NCBI RefSeq assembly: GCF_000710915.1
Contig: NZ_BAUA01000207.1
Location: 1-35,355 of the forward strand
Direction: 5' to 3'
DNA length: 35,355 nt
Source of the DNA: Nocardia brasiliensis IFM 10847
GTDB taxonomy: Bacteria; Actinomycetota; Actinomycetes; Mycobacteriales; Mycobacteriaceae
The position numbers and the translations under genes are program-made. The notes beneath the pieces were generated by a model. That model saw only the letters and a program-made list of their open reading frames with translations, was not told the origin of the DNA and did no database searches. How positions within the stretch are numbered: position 1 is the first letter of the stretch; every line of letters begins with the position of its first letter. Of this stretch, positions 31,951 through 35,355 are shown in pieces.

Positions 31951-31968
31951 AGATCTAGCAGATCTAGC
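31951..31968. repeat. 9-base tandem repeat upstream of wag31
   Basis: AGATCTAGC occurs twice in tandem at 31951-31959 and 31960-31968, with a third partial AGC after it. It lies 28 to 45 bases upstream of the wag31 start, where a promoter or leader would be. On the minus strand it gives two TAGATCT elements that could supply alternative -10 boxes. Confidence 0.7.
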
Positions 31969-31991
31969 AAGCTACTTCACGGCCCATTCTG

Positions 31992-32294
31992 TCACACCGG
32001 GGCTACCGGTTGCCCGAGCCTGCCCACGATCGACATCAAGATGAAGACGATGAAAAGCAGGACCATAATCGACAGATCCAGGCGAATTCCTCCCAGTGAC
32101 ACCGGTGGTATCAACCGCCTCAGGAGTTTCACCGGAGGGTCGGTGATCGTGAAGATCACCTCGAGGATGATGACCACGACACCGGTCGGACGCCAGTCCC
32201 GAGCGAAGCTACGGATGAACTCCACGATCACCCGGCTGATCAGCAACAGCCAGAAGATGAACAGTACGAAGTACAGCACCGCGAACAAGGCCAC
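31992..32294 (-). CDS. yggT: YggT-family membrane protein
   Basis: A 100-residue membrane protein from GTG 32294, the position matching the known mycobacterial homologue's N terminus. TTG 32312 is the alternative. Two helices (about 2-20 and 72-93) flank the conserved stretch VVEFIRSFARDW-like region and ITDPPVKLLRRLIPP. YggT proteins sit in division clusters and are linked to osmotic and envelope homeostasis, but their reaction is unknown. It follows sepF by 89 bases and precedes wag31. Confidence 0.85.
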   Translation of the reverse strand: MALFAVLYFVLFIFWLLLISRVIVEFIRSFARDWRPTGVVVIILEVIFTITDPPVKLLRRLIPPVSLGGIRLDLSIMVLLFIVFILMSIVGRLGQPVAPV

Positions 32295-32383
32295 GACTTC
32301 ACTCTGCCGCAAAATCCGCTTTGCGCAAAATGACCGCGCCGCACCGCATGCGACCGGTCTGCATCACCCCCCAGATCACGACC

Positions 32384-33193
32384 TTATTTCTGGTTGTAGA
32401 AGCCGGTTTCGGCGATGCGACGGCGTTCTTCGGCTGATACGTCCACATCCGCCGGTGAGAGGAGGAACACCTTGGTCGCGACCTTGTCGAATGAGCCACG
32501 CAGCGCGAACGCGAGTCCGGCGGCGAAGTCCACCAGCCGCTTGGCGTCGGCGTTGCTCAGGTCCACCAGGTCCATGATCACCGGGTTGCCCTCACGGAAG
32601 CGCTCACCGATGATGCGGGCCTCGCTGTAGTCGCGCGGGCGCAGCGTCGTGATCTTGGACAAGGGACCTCCGTCCTCGAAGATCCCCGGCCTGCGCGCGG
32701 GAGCCGGCTCGGGGCGCACGCGCTCCTCCAGCCGCCGCTCTTCGGCCTCGGGATCGACGGCGAGCGCACCACGGGTGGCGCCACGCAGCGACGGCGCGCT
32801 GCCACCCGCGCGGAACCGGCCGGACGACGGCGCGGTCTCGATCCGGGTGGGACGCCGCGGCGCCTCGTAACGGTCCTCGCCGTAGGGCTCGTCGGCGTAG
32901 TCGTCACGCCGGGATACCGGGTATCCGGCCTTGTACGGCGACTTGTAGGCGGGCTCCGGATAGTCGGGCTCGTCCCGATCGAATCCGTCGGCACCGTAAT
33001 GCTCTGCGCCGTAACGGTCTTCGGCATAGCGATCAGCGCCGTAGGCACCGCGGTCGGCGTAGTCACGGGGCCGAGGCCTGCGCGTACCGCGGTCGTCGGC
33101 GACCCGGGGAGCACGATCGTCGACATAGTCGTCTTCGTAATCCTCGAGTGGAACCATGCCGAAGTAAGCCTTGAACTTGTGCAGCGTGCTCAT
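32384..33193 (-). CDS. sepF: cell division protein SepF
   Basis: A 269-residue SepF that anchors FtsZ filaments to the membrane. The N terminus MSTLHKFKAYFGMVPLEDYE is the amphipathic membrane-targeting helix. A long linker rich in Tyr, Asp, Arg and Glu (about 20-165, with repeats such as DRYAEDRYGAEHYGADGFDR) is followed by the conserved C-terminal dimerisation domain from about 177 (SKITTLRPRDYSEARIIGER to FLLSPADVDVSAE). The domain order is as in the mycobacterial protein, which is shorter at about 240 residues because of its linker. Its ATG overlaps the stop of a small upstream ORF. Confidence 0.95.
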   Translation of the reverse strand: MSTLHKFKAYFGMVPLEDYEDDYVDDRAPRVADDRGTRRPRPRDYADRGAYGADRYAEDRYGAEHYGADGFDRDEPDYPEPAYKSPYKAGYPVSRRDDYADEPYGEDRYEAPRRPTRIETAPSSGRFRAGGSAPSLRGATRGALAVDPEAEERRLEERVRPEPAPARRPGIFEDGGPLSKITTLRPRDYSEARIIGERFREGNPVIMDLVDLSNADAKRLVDFAAGLAFALRGSFDKVATKVFLLSPADVDVSAEERRRIAETGFYNQK

Positions 33194-33351
33194 GACCGCG
33201 CCTCGCTGACGCTCGGCTCCGTCACGAGCACGCTCGTGGCCGCGTTTTTGGAGCGTTCGCTCCGCTCACGCAGTGAGATGCCCCCGCTCACGCGCGGCGG
33301 CGTCATGACCACGATGGCTGCGTCGATTACTCGCTCGCTGCGCTCGCTCAT
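33190..33351 (-). CDS. small ORF coupled to sepF (MSERSER...)
   Basis: A 53-residue ORF starting at ATG 33351, preceded by AAGGAAGG about nine bases upstream, and ending in ATGA overlap with sepF. It begins MSERSERVIDAAIVV and repeats the ERSER pattern later (RERSERSKNA). The ribosome binding site and exact coupling favour translation. Against it, GAGCGAGCGCAGCGAGCGA-type DNA is a common repeat in actinobacterial intergenic regions, so the peptide may only be a by-product of that repeat. Confidence 0.45.
   Translation of the reverse strand: MSERSERVIDAAIVVMTPPRVSGGISLRERSERSKNAATSVLVTEPSVSEARS
33223..33351. repeat. cluster of palindromic GAGCG repeats upstream of sepF
   Basis: CACGAGC-AC-GCTCGTG is a perfect 7-base-stem palindrome at 33223-33238. 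GGAGCG-TT-CGCTCC is another at 33250-33263, next to a T run. GAGCGAGCGCAGCGAGCGA lies at 33331-33350 (minus strand). These resemble short dispersed palindromic repeats and overlap the small ORF. Confidence 0.6.
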
Positions 33352-33457
33352 TTTGGTCGACCTTCCTTCGGCCCCGGTGGCGGCCGGGTGTTGAAGTCTT
33401 GCTCAGCCCTCGTCTGTCCCAGCATATGTGTCGAATGTGACTGATGAGGTTTCTTTG

Positions 33458-34222
33458 CTACGCCGAGGTTATCGGTCGAGCGCCCATCAAGGCGGTACCG
33501 ACACGCACAACCGTCGAGCCGTGTTCGATGGCGGATTCCAGATCGCCGGACATTCCGGCGGAAAGTTCTGTCGCGCCGGGATGCTCGGCGAGTAGCAGGG
33601 TGTGCAAAGTCGCAAGGCGTGCAAATGCCGCATCAGACTCAGCCCCCAATGGCGGAATAGCCATCAGACCGGACAGTCGTAATCCGGGCGCGGCCGCGAT
33701 GTGCGCGGCCAGGCGGGTCAAATCATCCGGCGCGACACCACCGCGCGACGGGTCTTCGTCCAGGCTCACCTGCAGTAGGACCCGCACCGGCGTGCTGCGC
33801 TCCCCCGCGTCCAGTGCGGCCTGCGCGCCGGTGTCCAGAGCGGTTGCCAGGCGTTCGCTGTCCACCGAGTGCACGGTGTGCGCCCACCGCGCCACGACGC
33901 GCGCCTTATTGCGTTGCAGGCGTCCTATCATGTGCCACTGCACATCCGAGAGGTCTTCGTCACCTATGTGCTCGCGGAGTGCCGAAACCTTGGCGGTGGC
34001 CTCCTGTTCGCGCGACTCGCCGAACTCGCGGCGCCCGAGCCGGTGCAGGATCGCGATATCGGTGACCGGAAAGAATTTCGTCACGGGGAGTAGACGCACC
34101 GAGTCCGGCGCGCGCCCCGTCGCGAGACAGGCGGCGTCGATGCGCTGCAGCAGCCCGGCCAGGTTCGTCGCCAGTTCCGCGGTGCGCTCGTCCACTTGCG
34201 CCGCAACGGATTCCGCGGACAT
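33458..34222 (-). CDS. yggS: YggS-family PLP-binding protein
   Basis: A 254-residue pyridoxal-phosphate homeostasis protein (PLPBP family), an alanine-racemase-like barrel without known catalysis. ATG 34222 overlaps the pgeF stop by one base (TGATG). Lys49 in RLLPVTKFFPVTDI is the PLP-binding residue. FGESREQEATAKVSAL replaces the family FGENYVQE motif with a Ser. VQWHMIGRLQRNKARVVARW is the IGxLQxNK signature. The C terminus has LSAGMSGDLESAIEHGSTVV then RVGTALMGARP, as usual. The gene is the standard neighbour between pgeF and sepF in actinobacteria. Confidence 0.94.
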   Translation of the reverse strand: MSAESVAAQVDERTAELATNLAGLLQRIDAACLATGRAPDSVRLLPVTKFFPVTDIAILHRLGRREFGESREQEATAKVSALREHIGDEDLSDVQWHMIGRLQRNKARVVARWAHTVHSVDSERLATALDTGAQAALDAGERSTPVRVLLQVSLDEDPSRGGVAPDDLTRLAAHIAAAPGLRLSGLMAIPPLGAESDAAFARLATLHTLLLAEHPGATELSAGMSGDLESAIEHGSTVVRVGTALMGARPITSA

Positions 34223-34940
34223 CAGTGCACCTCCGACCAGATCACGCTGCCCAGCCGCCCCGTGGGGGCGCCGCGGCGGTGACTGAACAGGGTGTGGTCC
34301 TCGATGGTGCAGCGCGGGTCGACCGCGACCGCGCCGACCCCGGCTTCGGTGAGCTGCCTGCGGATTCCGGCGCGCAGGTCGAGCGCCGGCGTGCCGTGGT
34401 GGTGGCGCTGCCGGGCAGATGCGCCTCGACATCGGCGCGCATCGCGGCGGGCACCTCGTACTGCCGTCCCGAGGCCGCCGGCCCCAGGAACGCGCCGATC
34501 CGCTCCACCTGCGCGCCCAGCGACAACATCGCGTCGAGCACCCTCGGCACGATGCCGATCCGCGCGCCGATCCGCCCCGCGTGCACGGCCGCGAGCACGC
34601 CGGCCTCGTCGTCGGACAACAGGAGAGGCACGCAGTCGGCGGTGAGCACCACCAGGGCGAGCCCGGGCACGTTCGTCACGAGGGCGTCGGTCGCGGGCAC
34701 CGGCTCGGCCCGTGGGCCATCGATGATTTCGACATTGCGACTGTGGATCTGTTCCATCCAGACCAGCCGATCCGGCGTGAGCCCGATGCCCGCGGCGAGC
34801 CGATCCCGATTCCGCCGCACCGTCGCCGGATCGTCCCCGACGTGATCGCCGAGATTGAACGACTCGTAAGGCGGCGCGGAAAAGCCCCCCGCCCGAGTCG
34901 TGGTCACCCGTCGAACAGTCAGTGTCGGCGCAGAAGTCAT
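34222..34940 (-). pseudogene. pgeF: pgeF/YfiH laccase-domain protein, frameshifted as given
   Basis: The gene for the purine-nucleoside/peptidoglycan-editing factor family (YfiH, multicopper-like fold). The first part is normal from about 34940: TTRAGGFSAPPYESFNLGDH, then LVVLTADCVPLLLSDDEAGV and AAVHAGRIGARIGIVP. After LPGSATTT the frame breaks near 34396-34404, and the family ending continues in the next frame as GTPALDLRAGIRRQLTEAGV, then DPRCTIEDHTLFSHRRGAPT, to a stop overlapping the yggS start. One missing base in the CACCACCAC run explains it. A sequencing error, a true mutation or programmed -1 frameshifting are all possible. GTG 34961 is an alternative start. Confidence 0.8.
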
Positions 34941-35103
34941 GCACTCGAGCCTAGTCGTCACCCCTTAACACCCCCCGAACACTTTCTAAGGACCGCCACC
35001 CACCCAGCACCCAAACCACCACCCCGCGCCCGAAACAGCCGACGAAAACCCGCGCGCCACACGAACACGCACACACCACACCCAGGACCCGCGACACCAC
35101 GCA

Positions 35104-35160
35104 CGTCCACCACCCCGCGCACAAACCACCACCCCGCGCACAAACCACAACCGCGCGCAC
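35104..35160. repeat. 19-base tandem repeat, three copies
   Basis: Units at 35104-35122, 35123-35141 and 35142-35160 follow the pattern AAACCACCACCCCGCGCAC with a few changes. A fourth similar copy stands alone at 35013-35031 and, like the last tandem copy, is followed directly by GAAACAGCCGACGAAAA. Confidence 0.75.
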
Positions 35161-35214
35161 GAAACAGCCGACGAAAAACGTGCGCGGCGCGCGAACAGGT
35201 ACGCGCCACACCAG

Positions 35215-35246
35215 CCACGCGGCCACACGGCCACGCGGCCACGCGG
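35215..35246. repeat. 8-base tandem repeat, four copies
   Basis: CCACGCGG, CCACACGG, CCACGCGG, CCACGCGG run head to tail, followed by CCGCG. It is nested in the larger repeat region and is prone to copy-number change by slippage. Confidence 0.8.
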
Positions 35247-35355
35247 CCGCGTGCACAAACCACGACCACACGCACGAACCGTGACCGCTGCACGAGATAG
35301 CCGACGAAAGCATGCGCGGGGGCGCGAACACGTGCGCGGCACGCGAACACCTGCG

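Larger units (their letters stand above)
34984..35331. repeat. C/A-rich nested repeat region at right edge
   Basis: This region of 394 bases (34962-35355) has no credible gene. An AGCCGACGAAA core recurs at 35037, 35166 and 35299, about 129-133 bases apart, each preceded by CCACNACC-like and CGCGCACGAA-like segments, so the region looks like three degenerate copies of a roughly 130-base unit. The plus strand is rich in C and A with very few T. By gene order it should lie between ftsZ and pgeF. Confidence 0.75.

Noticed and set aside
34984..35331. CRISPR array
   Set aside because: Repeat units differ from each other, spacings are uneven and contain smaller tandem repeats, and no cas genes are near.
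34951..35350. Minus-strand open frames of 118 to 130 residues across the right-edge repeat
   Set aside because: Their Cys/Trp/Val/Gly-rich sequences follow from the GT-rich repeat in any frame. Three overlapping frames are open at once, and no ribosome binding site or known domain is seen.

Overview
The window is high-GC chromosomal DNA from a mycolic-acid actinobacterium, most likely a Nocardia or close relative. The evidence is a cell-wall arabinosyltransferase of the Emb family, a SepF/YggT/Wag31 division cluster in actinobacterial order, a translational T-box in front of a eukaryote-type isoleucyl-tRNA synthetase, a CtpE-like P-type ATPase and many lipoproteins. I see no phage, insertion sequence, tRNA, rRNA or CRISPR array. 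Gene density is high, and many neighbours overlap by 1 to 20 bases.

Layout, left to right. The window opens inside an acetyl-CoA synthetase gene, which ends at a double hairpin facing a 1090-residue SARP/STAND regulator. That regulator is divergent from a lipoprotein hydrolase and an overlapping FMN-dependent reductase (4871-6399). Next come three genes (6553-8215) encoding an envelope-anchored protein, a multi-His four-helix membrane protein and a Tat-type Rieske lipoprotein, which I read as a small membrane redox module. Two overlapping lipoprotein genes run the other way (8230-9899). They are followed by the overlapping trio lspA, rluD-type pseudouridine synthase and an unknown membrane protein (9976-12342). 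A hydrolase and a winged-helix regulator are divergent at 12350-13892. Then come three hairpins in a row, a PhzF-like protein, a CtpE-like ATPase and a RarD-like transporter.

The middle holds a 1101-residue Emb arabinosyltransferase, an MTB12-like lipoprotein, DNA polymerase IV with a C-terminal extension, galU and an NlpC/P60 hydrolase preceded by a CRP-like site. A TetR regulator is divergent from a SnoaL-like gene and a coupled mini-ORF.

The right third is the division and translation region, all on the minus strand: pgeF (frameshifted as given), yggS, a coupled mini-ORF, sepF, yggT, wag31, a small membrane protein, a T-box leader and ileS. In other actinobacteria ftsZ precedes pgeF. Here the last 394 bases are instead a C/A-rich nested repeat region, so ftsZ presumably lies beyond the right edge.

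Points most worth following are the pgeF frameshift, the nested repeat next to it, the ten-base motif shared by two divergent regulator promoters, the Rieske redox module, and the mini-ORFs coupled to sepF and dinB.
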